Program-made: the position numbers and the translations under genes | The notes under the pieces: model-generated | The model's input: only the letters and a program-made list of their open reading frames with translations | What the model was told of the DNA's origin: nothing | The model's database searches: none | Shown: positions 35,601 to 44,356 of the stretch, one piece after another | How positions within the stretch are numbered: the stretch's first letter is position 1 | How the letters are laid out: each line of letters begins with the position of its first letter | NCBI RefSeq assembly: GCF_021390395.1 | Contig: NZ_JAJUWT010000006.1 | Span: forward strand, 62,001-126,000 | DNA length: 64,000 nucleotides | Direction of reading: 5' to 3' | Origin: Saccharothrix sp. S26 | GTDB lineage: Bacteria > Actinomycetota > Actinomycetes > Mycobacteriales > Pseudonocardiaceae

Positions 35601-36755
35601 GTGCTGCCGCTCCGAGTTCCGGATTGGGACAGCAGCGATGCGCTGCTCCGGCTCAGCCCGGTCGCCGCCGATCACGGGCACCCGTCCGCCCAGCGGTTCG
35701 TCGGGCACGTGCAGCGTGGCGTCCGAAAGCTGTCCGACGCGCAGCTGGACGTCTTCTTCTCCACGCGCACCGCGCACCTGCCCAGGACCGATGAGGTGTT
35801 CGACGCGGTCCTGGGCATCGCGATTTCCTCAGGCCGCACCGCGGACCTCACGACGATCGTCCGCTCTGCTTCGGCGACCAAGAGCCGGGTCAACCGCCAC
35901 GCGCCGGAGCTGCTGCGGTACTTCCGGGAGCTCATGACGGGTTCCAGTGAAGAGCAGGCCGCGGGCGTCGGGTTCTTCGCCGAGCTGATGTCGTCCATCG
36001 ACACCGGGATGCCGTGGCCCGAGCTGCGGGCCGTCCTGGACCAAGTCCACGACCTGGAGCTGCTCGCCGCGCTCATCGCGGCGCTGTGGCACCAGACGCC
36101 GACCGGGAACGTCAGGGACCAGGTCGACTGGCTCGGCCGGTTCGTCGAGATCAGCCCCGATGCCCCGATCCCGGTGGCCAGCCGAGGCGACGACGCCCCG
36201 CACACCGCGGTCGCGGGCGCCGCGGCCCTGGCCGTCATGTACATCCTCGGCCGGAGCGAGCCGCCGAACGCCGAGCACTGGCCTGTGATCCGGGCGCTGG
36301 GCCTGCACCAGCTCGACGAGGAGGCCGTGCACGTCGACGGCCGCAACTTCGCCATCGTCTGCCACTACCTGGCCCTGCTCGCCGTGGACGAACCACGTGT
36401 CTCCGGGAGGTTCCTGCTCGACTACCTCGCTGCGGCCGGGACCGGCACTTTCTTCGGCTGGGAGCCGGCACTGTGGCGGCGTGAGCTGCGCAACGCGGTC
36501 CTGCCGCTGTGCGTCTCGGGTGGCGCCGGGGCCGTCCGCAAGCTCATCGGCGCCTGCGAACTGTTGGACGAGCCGATCGCCGAAGTGATCACCGAGGCGG
36601 CCGCCGAGTGGAACTATGCCCAAGCACGCGAGCCACTGAAGGCGCTGAGCCAGGCCGAGCACCGGCCGGGTGTGCGCGCCCACCTGCTCGCCCTGCTCCG
36701 AAACCACGACCGCAGCTTCGGCACGCAGGAGTTCCCGGAGATCCTGAGCGCCTGA
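32679..36755 (+). CDS. Giant BTAD-STAND NTPase with helical repeat C-terminus
   Basis: This 1358-residue protein starts at GTG 32679 behind ggagga. Domains: an OmpR-like winged helix (VKIRLLGSTTILGRDEELRL to about 95), a BTAD region (about 95-240), a NACHT-like NTPase with Walker A GEAGSGKT (306-313) and Walker B RRPILLLDTADLM (near 362), and about 800 residues of helical (HEAT-like) repeats. It differs from the AfsR pair at 16-23 kb in the ATPase type and in having a HEAT-like rather than TPR-like tail. Divergent with 113 bases to the NB-ARC gene, so they may share regulation. A role in signalling or phage defence is possible but unproven. Confidence 0.85.
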   Translation: MKIRLLGSTTILGRDEELRLDRSPERLLLAALALNPGVALRLDGLVNRVWSADAKLKDPHKTLVEYAGNIRGYIGRAGGNPQQLVYDSRAKTLCLYVDHDAVDYHRFLKLLDEARRLLDPALFDEAVAAWTGTPLADLGDDPNPWVSARRLAMEQEFRKCQSERLQLMVDAGHAGRAFIEVTALLETHPAEEFLLLGVRALAEQGRSDEITRWAQAAVRLVTDAEGAPAVLRKIQRLAAGVPSTEHPASTRGPARGSRVRDLLELSETYARDVSVDADLRIERTVEASLLDALLGPREDRPFAVVGEAGSGKTTLLNSLHRRLSAVPNLEPVLVPAPWLLRAGDAGMITEPFGELAAAGRRPILLLDTADLMLHDDGAKELLHRVLNALHASGCTGVYSTRPQEAASLTHPRLSRCDLQRYDDAELERAVTALVARYCPDVPVEEAITKVRGATARELPAADVCRSPLLLRVLFDLATPVLPDLKDLDVTSLFLDYWERRVVRDARTESETTRRALATHNLTATAGCAGIGLLAEGVPEVPHESFARTVGRAAGADVDRAALREELDVLVERGVLIRGGANAGFFHQTMFEFAAAQGLLDRRGPAAIGPLVDRACRHGGDLFVGAVLEQVLVLCGDQPLFRAETRRAVHALLEADSQAVQAIGAVAWAHHPALLDDPVTALGKAGASALERATWKLPSIAGKCPDDIVDQLTVLWRAQEEPTSRAAVLRSFTRSAMRAPDEVADALHELDLLQAVRDTDSSEFRSALLESLLAVVPQSRNLLRTVVLHLIEHSTDSVPDELALLADNWSAVGGDNMVGRVAEVLAAAEKHSHSVITAFARVNAAEWERNGAWNDHQTWEAFLHRVRANEPPMPSTKRLLTVRTIENFLVRLDGEHARTTIDCLLDWPDDELGELVRVTLLPNVLRSSSPAAALLEEAAAASLAEIKKRPAQTGRTGLLLDVLTQADLPQGLLYRVLPLRVPDWDSSDALLRLSPVAADHGHPSAQRFVGHVQRGVRKLSDAQLDVFFSTRTAHLPRTDEVFDAVLGIAISSGRTADLTTIVRSASATKSRVNRHAPELLRYFRELMTGSSEEQAAGVGFFAELMSSIDTGMPWPELRAVLDQVHDLELLAALIAALWHQTPTGNVRDQVDWLGRFVEISPDAPIPVASRGDDAPHTAVAGAAALAVMYILGRSEPPNAEHWPVIRALGLHQLDEEAVHVDGRNFAIVCHYLALLAVDEPRVSGRFLLDYLAAAGTGTFFGWEPALWRRELRNAVLPLCVSGGAGAVRKLIGACELLDEPIAEVITEAAAEWNYAQAREPLKALSQAEHRPGVRAHLLALLRNHDRSFGTQEFPEILSA

Positions 36756-36960
36756 CCGTGGGGAGAAGCGTGGACCCATGTGCGCCTATCCGAGGCTCAG
36801 GCCCTGCCCCGGGCGGCAACCGCTGTCGAGGCAGTGTCGACCCACCACGACGCCAGGTCCGGCCGGCCCGAAGTTCGTAGATGGTCAGCAGCGCCTCGTG
36901 CTGCGCAGGCCACACGCCGGCCTGGGGCCAGTCTCGCAGTTGCCGCCGGCTTGTCAGTCG

Positions 36961-37900
36961 CTATGAATGCAGCAGCGGCTTGGCGGTGGCCGTCTTGACC
37001 GCTTCGGCGTACTGCTCGGCCGTGAAGCCGGTTTTCCGCTCGCACTTGCGGATGTCGTCGTAGTACCAGATGAAGCCGCCGGACATCTTCGCTCCGGCGT
37101 CGGCCCACGTCCTCAGCTTCTCCCGCACCTGGTCCGGTGTGCGGTCCTTGCCGCAGTCGTCACCGTGCCGGCACCACAAGCCTGGGTCGAGGTGCATGCC
37201 GCCCATGGCCGCGGCCCACTCGTCCAACGCCTCTTTGTGCGCGTTGTGATCGCCGCCTGCGTAGCACTGGAGGTAGACGCGGTCCACCAAGGAGCCGAGC
37301 TGGTCCTTGACCTCTGTCCAGTAGCCCCGCCGGGTGTAGGGGACGACGGTGAAGTTCCGGTACCCGATCCTGTTCGCCATCCTGGCGAACTTCACCGTCG
37401 AGGGCATGTCGTAGCACGTCTCGTCATCGCTGTTGAGACGGTCACCCCGAGCGTGGCCAGGAGGACCCGGAAGTTGCGGTAGAGGACGGAGTCCTCCTGG
37501 TCCCCGTCTCTCCGGTCGATCAAGTTCTTGATCTTCACCCAGTCCGCCGACTTGTAGTCGGTCGAGTACGAGCCGACCGAGATCTCGACCCGCCTCACCG
37601 TCGTGGTCTCCCCGAGTCCCGGTGACGTCAACCGCTTCACCAGTTCGGGCCACTTCCGGTGGCCACGTATTCGCCGTCCGACACCACGGGCTTGTCGTTG
37701 TAGATCAGGTCGCCTTCCTTGAGCCCGGATGTCGCGGCCTCCGCCTCGCCCGCGAGGTGGAGGCTCCAGAGGATGACGGTATCGAACCCGGACTGCTGGA
37801 GGTCTTCCAGAACTTCCTCGGCGGCCGCCGTGCCGCCGTCCGTTCCGTCTTCGTTGACGCTGGGGTCCGCGCACCGACAGGAAGTGATACGCCATGCGAT
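36961..37900 (-). pseudogene. Frameshifted secreted glycan-hydrolase-like gene
   Basis: Three fragments in different frames form one protein: LEDLQQSGFDTVILWSLHLA with YNDKPVVSDGEYV (about 37640-37870), then RVEISVGSYSTDYKSADWVK and LIDRRDG...LYRNFRVLLATLG (about 37440-37600), then NSDDETCYDMPSTVKFARMA through VYLQCYAGGDHNAHKEALDE to the stop (36961-37430). The pattern is that of actinomycete TIM-barrel (GH18-like) secreted proteins I have seen next to discoidin or lectin domains. Two frameshifts destroy it. No N-terminal signal peptide is left. Confidence 0.7.
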
Positions 37901-38388
37901 CCGTCCGCACCGCCGTAGCCGAGGGCTTCGCCTTGGCCGCCGCCCTCACCGTCACCACCACCGCAGCCGCAATGGAGGACATCCCGGTCGAGCGGATCGT
38001 GTTCCAGACCACCGACGAGGACAACATCGACCACCTGCGGGTGGTGCTGTGCGCCAAGGCCACGGGGGCCACCACCTACCAGTTGACCATCCAGCTGCTC
38101 ACCCCGGACGAGCCACTCCCACCGCGCTCCGACGGCACCTGCATGGCCCACCGGATCACCGACATCCCCGGCGCCCAGCAGATCCTCGACTCCGTGCACC
38201 TCGACCCCGACGGCACGCGCGAGACCACCGCCCGCGCCACCGACGACTACGACGCCCACGAGGTCGGCGACATCACCAAGGACAAGCCCGCCGTCATTCA
38301 GGATGTTGCGGAATCCACGGCCATAGAGAACATTCAGGTCGGCCTCGTCAACGTCCAGGACGTGGCCAATCGCAACGGGAACCGCTGA
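37894..38388 (+). CDS. Hypothetical protein with possible signal peptide
   Basis: This 164-residue protein starts at ATG 37894 behind caggaag. The N-terminus is AVAEGFALAAALTVTTTAAA, which could be a weak signal peptide. The rest is acidic and contains PVERIVFQTTDEDNIDHLRV, TYQLTIQLLTPDEPLPPRS and a short tail. Codon use is GC-rich at third positions, as expected of a real gene. Nothing recognisable was found. An internal ATG at 37972 would give a shorter cytoplasmic form. It is divergent from the broken hydrolase-like gene. Confidence 0.55.
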   Translation: MRSVRTAVAEGFALAAALTVTTTAAAMEDIPVERIVFQTTDEDNIDHLRVVLCAKATGATTYQLTIQLLTPDEPLPPRSDGTCMAHRITDIPGAQQILDSVHLDPDGTRETTARATDDYDAHEVGDITKDKPAVIQDVAESTAIENIQVGLVNVQDVANRNGNR

Positions 38389-38869
38389 TTCCCGATGTCC
38401 CGGCGAACACCCAGACCGCCACCGTCGGCTTCAAGGCCGAGGGAAGTGGGGGCTGATCGGAGCGAGGTCTCTCGTTCCAAACCACGCGGCCCGATGGTTC
38501 CGGCCAGTCGCGCATGTCGAACCAGCGGCCTGGGCCGTTGGCCGAGGCTTCCACCGTCGCGGCCGACGAACGGACACGACCGTCCACTGCACCTGCACCC
38601 GGAAGAGGCACCACGCCGGCGGCCGAGTCGTACACACGTCGACCACGCCGGACTCGTCGGTTCTGTCGCTCATCACATGGTCCCCTTGCCCGTGGCCCGG
38701 TCGACCGGGCAGACGTGGAGGGCCAACGCACAGGCTCTGCATCGAGCCGGTCTGCCGCGCAGGGAGGCCAGATCGCCGTACTCGGCCAGGTGGAGTTAGG
38801 CCACGGCGTCGGTGACGATGTCCCTGGGGGCACGTCGAGCAGGGTTTCCAGATCGAATCCGCGGAGGTG
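38389..38869. other. No supported gene
   Basis: About 480 bases between the hypothetical gene and the transposase remnant. The short open frames show no family resemblance and no ribosome sites stand out. Confidence 0.45.
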
Positions 38870-39095
38870 GAGTCCAGTCACGTCATGGACTTTCACCGGG
38901 CGTGCCAAGGAATTTCGGCTTCTACCCACGATGGGTTCGATCGGCGACTGCCACGACCACGCCATGATCGAATCGTTTTGGGGACGCGTGCAGACCGAAC
39001 TGCTCGACCGCCGATGATGGCACACCCGCTTCGAGTTGGCCAACGCCCTGTTCGAGTACCTCGTGATGTTCCACAACCGCCGCCGCACTCTCAGT
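38870..39095 (+). mobile_element. IS3-family transposase (orfB) C-terminal remnant
   Basis: The frame encodes the end of the integrase core: RAKEFRLLPTMGSIGDCHDH then AMIESFWGRVQTELLDRR, a TGA stop at 39015-39017, and on the same frame WHTRFELANALFEYLVMFHN. The catalytic Glu region (IESFW) is kept, but the N-terminal domain is absent and the frame is interrupted. The element is dead. Confidence 0.75.
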
Positions 39096-39343
39096 CGTAG
39101 ACGTCGTTCGCGGTGACCTTCGCCCACCCTAACCTCGATCCGAGGCCCTTCGGCGAGTAGGCATCTTGCCATCCGGCTCGCACCTCGTCGCGGAGACGAC
39201 GCTGGGACGGGTCGGCCATGCCGGCGTCGAACCCGTCGGGCACCACCCCTGATCCCTACCGCCGCATCGACGGAGGAATGCCCTCCAACCCCGGGTGGCG
39301 CCCGACGCCTGTTCAAGGGCTCACTTCCGCTGATGTCGATGGG

Positions 39344-40405
39344 CTACGTCAACCATGGGCGGTCTTGGCCGGCGACGGCCAACCGGTGGGTGCCGCTGTT
39401 CTCGCTCAACCACGTGGTGATGTAGCCGAGGGCGTCACGTACCGGTTGTTCATCGGTGTAGTGCTTCGCGGCGCGTCCATAGATCAGTCCGCTCACGTCG
39501 GCCTTGCCGAGGAGGTTGTACGCGAACGCCTTGTCCCCGGGTCCGATCGTCCAGCCGAAGGTGTGCGAGAACGCACCCTTGTCGCGCCATTCGGACCCCC
39601 GGCGGAGTTCGGCGCAGATCTTTCCGTCGTTCTCGCAGTCCCCGAAGTTGAAGCGGAGCTCGAACAGGCCGTGGTCCATCACCGTGCGGTTGGCGGGAAA
39701 CTGTTTGCGTTTCCCCGCGTCGGTGTTGTGCTTGGCGAGGGCCCACAGCACGTTCTGGACGGTGCCGGACACGGCCACGGCCTCTCCGGGCAGGAGTCGT
39801 TCGGACAAGAGGTCGTTCCAGCCGTTCCCGCCCGCGGCGCCCGCGCCGAAGCCGTACAGCACGCTGACTCCCGCTGGGAGGAGGATCCTCCGCGCCATGT
39901 CTCGAAGGCCGGCCATGGAGCAGGAGTACCGGTACTTGCGGGGGTCGGAGCAGTAGTCAGGAGATTTGAGGTCCAGCCACACGAAGGCCAGCTTGTCCTT
40001 GTGGTGGGCGGCCCTTTCCATCATCTTGGCCATGGAATCACCACGGCTGGAGGGGAATCCGGTGCAGTCGTGGTCGGCATCCCACGTACTGCGCCTCCAG
40101 GACGGGCAGGCGTCGACTTCGATGGCGTTGGCGCCGTGCTTGGCCGCGGCGTCCACCCCGTAAGCCATCAGCACGCGGTGCGCGATCGCCCAGACCGGCC
40201 GGCGGTTGTCCTGCGACGGAGAGGTGATGTCGTCGACGTGCCCGGTGGCTTGAGGGCTGAGCGTGGGATGCGGGTCGAACGGCTCGGTCCGCGGCTCGGC
40301 GGCTGCGGAGAAAGGCACGACGAGGCAGGTCATCAGCGCGGCGGTCACCGCGGCGACGAGCCTGCGCCCGGGCCGCGTCCGACGGCTGAATTCCGAAGAT
40401 CTCAT
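39344..40405 (-). CDS. Secreted sphingomyelinase D/phospholipase D-like protein
   Basis: This 353-residue protein starts at ATG 40405 behind agaggac. The N-terminus RRTRPGRRLVAAVTAALMTC and SAAAEP form a signal peptide (twin-arginine-like). The mature part has the pattern of the spider/bacterial phospholipase D (SMase D) family: His76 in IAHRVLM, Glu96-x-Asp98 in GANAIEVDAC, His112 in ADHDCTGFP and Asp145 in FVWLDLK, the expected acid/base and metal residues. It should cleave choline-type or other phospholipid head groups outside the cell. An in-frame upstream ATG at 40492 is less likely. Neighbours are transposase remnants, so it may be acquired. Confidence 0.85.
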   Translation of the reverse strand: MRSSEFSRRTRPGRRLVAAVTAALMTCLVVPFSAAAEPRTEPFDPHPTLSPQATGHVDDITSPSQDNRRPVWAIAHRVLMAYGVDAAAKHGANAIEVDACPSWRRSTWDADHDCTGFPSSRGDSMAKMMERAAHHKDKLAFVWLDLKSPDYCSDPRKYRYSCSMAGLRDMARRILLPAGVSVLYGFGAGAAGGNGWNDLLSERLLPGEAVAVSGTVQNVLWALAKHNTDAGKRKQFPANRTVMDHGLFELRFNFGDCENDGKICAELRRGSEWRDKGAFSHTFGWTIGPGDKAFAYNLLGKADVSGLIYGRAAKHYTDEQPVRDALGYITTWLSENSGTHRLAVAGQDRPWLT

Positions 40406-40930
40406 TTCGACGTCCTCTGTGGAGTGTGGTCGCGAGTCGATGTGCTCGCGATCTGATGGGAGATCCGCCCGCAGGTGATCGCAACATGGCACACGTCGTT
40501 ACTCTGTTGCCTCCGATACGGTGGTTTTCGCGGCCACGGACACCCGGTGTGGCATCGGCAGGGTTGGCGGTGGGGTGTCACCACGTCGTATCGCACCCGT
40601 ATGCGAACACGCCGGTACGCCCATGCCCCCGAATCATGTTCATGAACGCGAAGTGGATCGATCGGTCGCGGCTCCCAGGCACCTGTCGGGATGAACTCGT
40701 CGACTTCCCCGCACTTCCGCGTACCCAGGGCCGAAGGCCTCACCCCGAAGCGACTTCTCTCACGAGAAGGACTGGGACTTGTGGGACTTCGTCAGTAGCT
40801 GTTCCCGGACTACTGAGGTTGGGTGAGTCGACGGCTGCTGAGGCGGATCACGGGCCGGCCGCACCATGACCCCGTGGTGGTGTAGGCGTTCGCGGTCGGC
40901 GTCACCAGCATCTCCGCCGAGAATCCCATG
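40406..40930. other. No supported gene upstream of the phospholipase
   Basis: About 525 bases; probably includes the phospholipase promoter near its right border. I see no reliable coding signal. Confidence 0.4.
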
Positions 40931-40939
40931 GTGTCCACC

Positions 40940-41080
40940 ATCGGTCGACGCGCGGTGTGATCCCACCCCCGCCACGGGCCTGCGGTGCCACGCGAGCAGG
41001 GTGTCGGGCGTGATCGAGAATGCCTCGCGCCCTCGCTGTCGATCAACCAACCTGGAGGGCAGCGAGTTGGGAACCGACCT
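40940..41080 (-). mobile_element. Integrase-type transposase fragment
   Basis: One minus frame reads ITPDTLLAWHRRPVAGVG, matching the TPxTLLAWHRRLVxRxW segment that precedes the catalytic core of IS3-like transposases. The surrounding frames are shifted. It may belong to the same element as the fragment at 42100-42274. Confidence 0.5.
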
Positions 41081-41283
41081 CGGTTCGTAGCGGACCGGAC
41101 CCGCGAGCCGCCGACGGGGGATCGTCCTCTTGCGGCAGCACGAGCGGTTCCGCGTTCTTTGTCGCCCTGCTGTCGGAGCAGCAGGTGACGACGCACGGGC
41201 CACGAGTACGGTGCCGGCGCCAAAGATCAACTATCCCTCGTCGCCGCCATGGTCCAAGCCAGTGGCGGCCGGAACGTGTGAAG

Positions 41284-41326
41284 TTCCCGGTGCCCGATCA
41301 GTGGTCAGAGAGCCGGGCACCGGGAA
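41284..41326 (-). terminator. 13-bp perfect hairpin, likely terminator
   Basis: The arms ttcccggtgcccg and cgggcaccgggaa are perfectly complementary around a 17-base loop. It lies 36 bases beyond the stop of the small secreted-protein gene (41362-41868, minus), so it probably ends that transcript. Confidence 0.65.
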
Positions 41327-41361
41327 TCCAATAACCGAGGCAGCCTCGCCGGGTCGACCCG

Positions 41362-41868
41362 TCACCTCCCGTACAGTGCGGTCTTGCAAGAACTCGACAC
41401 CGGGGGCGCCACTTTGAATGCTGGGCCGTTGGTGATCGACAGGACCACCTCGCCCTTGTGGTCACTCTCTTTCAGGTCGCAGTAGAAGTTCGTCTTCGTT
41501 TCGAATTTCCAGCGACTTATCCATCCCGACATGTACCAGTAGTCGTGCCGCCAGTCGCCGACCCTCGTGTCGACCCTGAATAGGAATACTTTTTCTCCGC
41601 TCTTCACGGTTTTCTCGCCGAACTCCTTCGTGGGCTTGTACGTATGCGTGAACTTGACGTACAGCGCGCGAACGTCTTCTGCGTGGTAAGTGTTGTCGAA
41701 GTACACATCCGCCCAGATGTCCGTTGCCCGCGGTGAGCCGTTCCCGTCATGCGCGCTTCCAGGCCGGCTACCGGGCACGACGGTCGCAGTGGCCACGGCG
41801 GCCGTCGAAGTCGATATTGCGACGATGGCGAAGACTAGGCCCAGTGCGCGCTGTCGTAGTTTTGTCAT
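41362..41868 (-). CDS. Small secreted protein of unknown function
   Basis: This 168-residue protein starts at ATG 41868. Residues about 1-28 are a clear signal peptide (LRQRALGLVFAIVAISTSTA). The mature part has beta-rich features (FLFRVDTRVGDWRHDYWYMS, FETKTNFYCDLKES) and two Cys (near residues 129 and 162) that could form a disulfide. The GC content is lower than in neighbours, which suggests a foreign origin. It sits between two pieces of a disrupted transposase and has its own downstream hairpin. I recognise no family. Confidence 0.7.
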   Translation of the reverse strand: MTKLRQRALGLVFAIVAISTSTAAVATATVVPGSRPGSAHDGNGSPRATDIWADVYFDNTYHAEDVRALYVKFTHTYKPTKEFGEKTVKSGEKVFLFRVDTRVGDWRHDYWYMSGWISRWKFETKTNFYCDLKESDHKGEVVLSITNGPAFKVAPPVSSSCKTALYGR

Positions 41869-42099
41869 GATTTGAAGGTTAGCTCCACCGGAGCGGGCTC
41901 TACGGGCAAACCGGAGACCTCCATGCCATCGGTGGACGGTGTCACCGCAAAGAGTTAGACATTAGGTGGGAGACCAGGTCGATGCGCACCCGTCGGAATG
42001 GCGCTTCACCCTTCGTGGCGATGTGCACTGGAGGAGTTCGAGTAGAATGCGCGTCAACCTCAGACGGTGTGGAGTGGTCCGGCGTCGCACATGTCCAGG

Positions 42100-42274
42100 C
42101 CGTTCTCAGTTCGGGCTGTCCACGGACTCCAGCAAACACGTGTCGGTGTCGCGTGGTGCGACGCAGTACGGCGACTTCATGCCGCAGCACCAGCAGCTCC
42201 ACGTCCTTGGCCGCCGATGGCCGGGCGAGCGGCATCAACCAGCCGACGACCGGGGACGGCGGCCGTAGCGCCAC
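42100..42274 (-). mobile_element. Transposase N-terminal fragment (IS3/IS481-like)
   Basis: The minus frame from ATG 42274 reads WLMPLARPSAAKDVELLVLR then HEVAVLRRTTRHRH, a close match to the conserved N-terminal helix of actinomycete integrase-type transposases (AKDxEILxLRHEVAVLRR). Homology ends near 42120. The rest of the element is missing or lies beyond the secreted-protein gene. Confidence 0.6.
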
Positions 42275-42778
42275 GCCTCGCGATCATGCTCCTACCCGAT
42301 CGCCGCAGGTCGGCGCCTCACTACTGTGACCGGGCGCGGCGTGGTCGACTTTTCGCGTGAGCGGAGGATCGTGCGACGTCCGGGCCGACCGTTCTGCGTC
42401 GTGGTGCGCGGCTGCGAAAATCCGCAGTATGGCCGCACGACAGTCAAAACGTGAAGAGTTCTTCGCGTAAGCCTCGGGTCAAGGTTCGGAGCGGCGGGGA
42501 CGGTGTCGACGGGGCGCGTGCTGCGCCCGGCCGGGTCGAGCCGAGAGCTTCCCGAAATTCCGTTGACCGGTGGTAGGCAGGCTGAACATCATGGCCGACA
42601 TGCACCAGTGACCAGTGACGACCGGAGAGTCCGACGGCGGGTTCGAGTCACTCCCCGCCGCCCTCCGCCGTGCCGCTCGAAGCCCGCACCGCGTGATCGG
42701 TGCGGGCCGCCCGCCACTGGTCCCGAGGCGATGTGCCGCACCACGCCTCCTGCACGAGCATGGAGCCCACCGAAACCA
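42275..42778. other. No supported gene
   Basis: About 500 bases; high GC with short overlapping open frames of poor codon use. No RNA gene or element is evident. Confidence 0.4.
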
Positions 42779-43230
42779 TGAGCGACCTCCGCCGTACCGC
42801 CCTGCCCGCCGAACGTGCCCGGTCGGGCATCGACCGCGAAGCGCTCTGGGTGGTCGACGACCTGGGCCTGCCCGCCGTCCGCACACCGAAGGTGCCCAGC
42901 CGCGAACGCATTCACGTGCCACTGCTCGAACGCGACCGGCGGTGGATGTTCGAGGGCGACGAGCACGTCCACGGTCCGTCGTCCGGCCGCGGACGCCACG
43001 CCACCCGGCAAGGTCGCGTTCGAGCCCGACGGGAGCGGCACCTGGGCACCGGCACCCGGTATGCCGTGCTCCGCGCTCGACTACGGGGTCGAGGTCGCCG
43101 TCAGCTGTGAACGGCTGTCACCGGCGCGCTGTTGCACGGCGCGCCGGTGAAGGTCTCGTGCGGCGACCGGAAGCTCTTCGGCGGCCGGCAGTTCGTGCGG
43201 GATCGACGGTCCTCTGGGCTTCCTTCGATG
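42779..43230 (+). pseudogene. Possible degraded coding remnant
   Basis: From ATG 42779 a fair coding stretch (DREALWVVDDLGLPAVRTPK, then RERIHVPLLERDRRWMFEGD) runs to about 42980. The likely continuation is in another frame (PPGKVAFEPDGSGTWAPAPG and DYGVEVAVSCE), then a third (LHGAPVKVSCGDRKLFGG). The repeated VxVSCxxR design hints at a beta-rich, perhaps carbohydrate-active, protein. I cannot name a family. Confidence 0.3.
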
Positions 43231-43245
43231 CCCTGAGGCGGTTGT

Positions 43246-43788
43246 TCACGCCATTCCCGACAGCAGGGCGTCGAGTTGCCCGAACGCGGCGTCCGCCGCC
43301 TCCGGCGCGAGTTGGACTCCCTTCACCACGGCGATGATCAGCTCAGTGATGTCGCCGGCATCGACCCCCGGTGCCCAGTCGTCCCGCTTGGCCAGCATGT
43401 CGCGCAACGACCGGCGCCAGTTGGCCTCGTGGGCCTGCATCACCGCCCGGACGATCGGATCACGTCGGGCGCGCAGGTCCAACTCGGCCGTCACCACGAA
43501 CAAGGCGGGGGAGTGCTCCAGCAGTTCGCGTAGGTGCGCCAGGTAGCCGCGCAGGCTCTCCGCCGGGTCGAATGCCTCCGGCAGGACCGCTGCGAACTGG
43601 CCGATCGTGTACTCGGCGACGCTGGCGACGATCTCCCTCTTGCCGGGGAAGTGGTGGTGCAGGGTGGAGTGGTCGATGCCGACGTCCTCGGCGATCTGAC
43701 GCAGCCGCAGCCCTTCGAAGCCGACCTCGGCCACCTGGCGAAACGCCGCTTGGACGATCGCCGCCCGTCGGCCGCCTCGTTCCCGCAT
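43246..43788 (-). CDS. TetR-family repressor
   Basis: This 180-residue protein starts at ATG 43788 behind ggaggt; an upstream in-frame start at 44256 is unlikely. The DNA-binding part is IVQAAFRQVAEVGFEGLRLR, then QIAEDVGIDHSTLHHHFPGK, a canonical TetR helix-turn-helix. The C-terminal ligand domain is about 120 residues. It is encoded on the same strand, downstream of the efflux pump gene, so it probably represses the pump and is released by the polyketide. A TGACCGGTCA palindrome lies 16 bases upstream of its start. Confidence 0.9.
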   Translation of the reverse strand: MRERGGRRAAIVQAAFRQVAEVGFEGLRLRQIAEDVGIDHSTLHHHFPGKREIVASVAEYTIGQFAAVLPEAFDPAESLRGYLAHLRELLEHSPALFVVTAELDLRARRDPIVRAVMQAHEANWRRSLRDMLAKRDDWAPGVDAGDITELIIAVVKGVQLAPEAADAAFGQLDALLSGMA

Positions 43789-43804
43789 CGCTAACCTCCG
43801 TGCC

Positions 43805-43814
43805 TGACCGGTCA
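43805..43814. promoter_or_regulatory. Palindrome upstream of the TetR gene, candidate operator
   Basis: The perfect palindrome tgaccggtca lies 16 bases before the TetR start codon, overlapping the ribosome site region. It may be an autoregulatory site. It differs from the ACCAAC-GTTGGT repeats near the pump promoter and the SARP gene. Confidence 0.35.
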
Positions 43815-43881
43815 ACCGAGGGACGTTTCCGCAAACCCGAAGTCCGTCCACGGAGGACGGGCGTCGACGACCCGCGGGGCG

Positions 43882-43913
43882 GGGAAGTCCAGCCCGGACG
43901 GGCGGGACTTCCC
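43882..43913. terminator. Long hairpin between pump and TetR genes
   Basis: The arms gggaagtcc and ggacttccc enclose a second stem gcccg/cgggc, giving one long stem with a single A/G mismatch. It sits about 95 bases upstream of the TetR gene in the 568-base gap after the pump gene, so it may end the pump transcript and leave TetR on its own promoter. Confidence 0.5.
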
Positions 43914-44356
43914 GTTCACCGGCCCGGTGCCGGCGGCTGGACCGCTTGATCGTCACGACATTATCGTCCATCACGGCGGCGGTACCGGTCGGAGGCCGGT
44001 CGGGCGTCCGGTCACGGCCGTTGACGGGACCGCCGCAGCACCGGACCGCGCGCGGGCCGTGCCGGACCGTCCGGGTGGGATGGTCGGGATCGCGTGACAG
44101 TGACCTGCGGCGCCGACGACCGGCGTCCTCGGCCGGGCTGTGCCCGGCGCACGGGACGGAAGCCGACGGGCGGCGGGGCTCACCGGGTCGCTGCGGCCGG
44201 GGTGGTGGCGACAGCCGACGCCCCGCACCCGGCGCGGACCCGGACCGCCGGTGCACGCCGGGTGCGGGCCGCCCCGCACCCGAGTGTCGCGGTGATCCCC
44301 AGCCCGGGATCCGACGACGGCACGGTCGTGCGATCGGCGGGGCACCGGTGCTGCCC

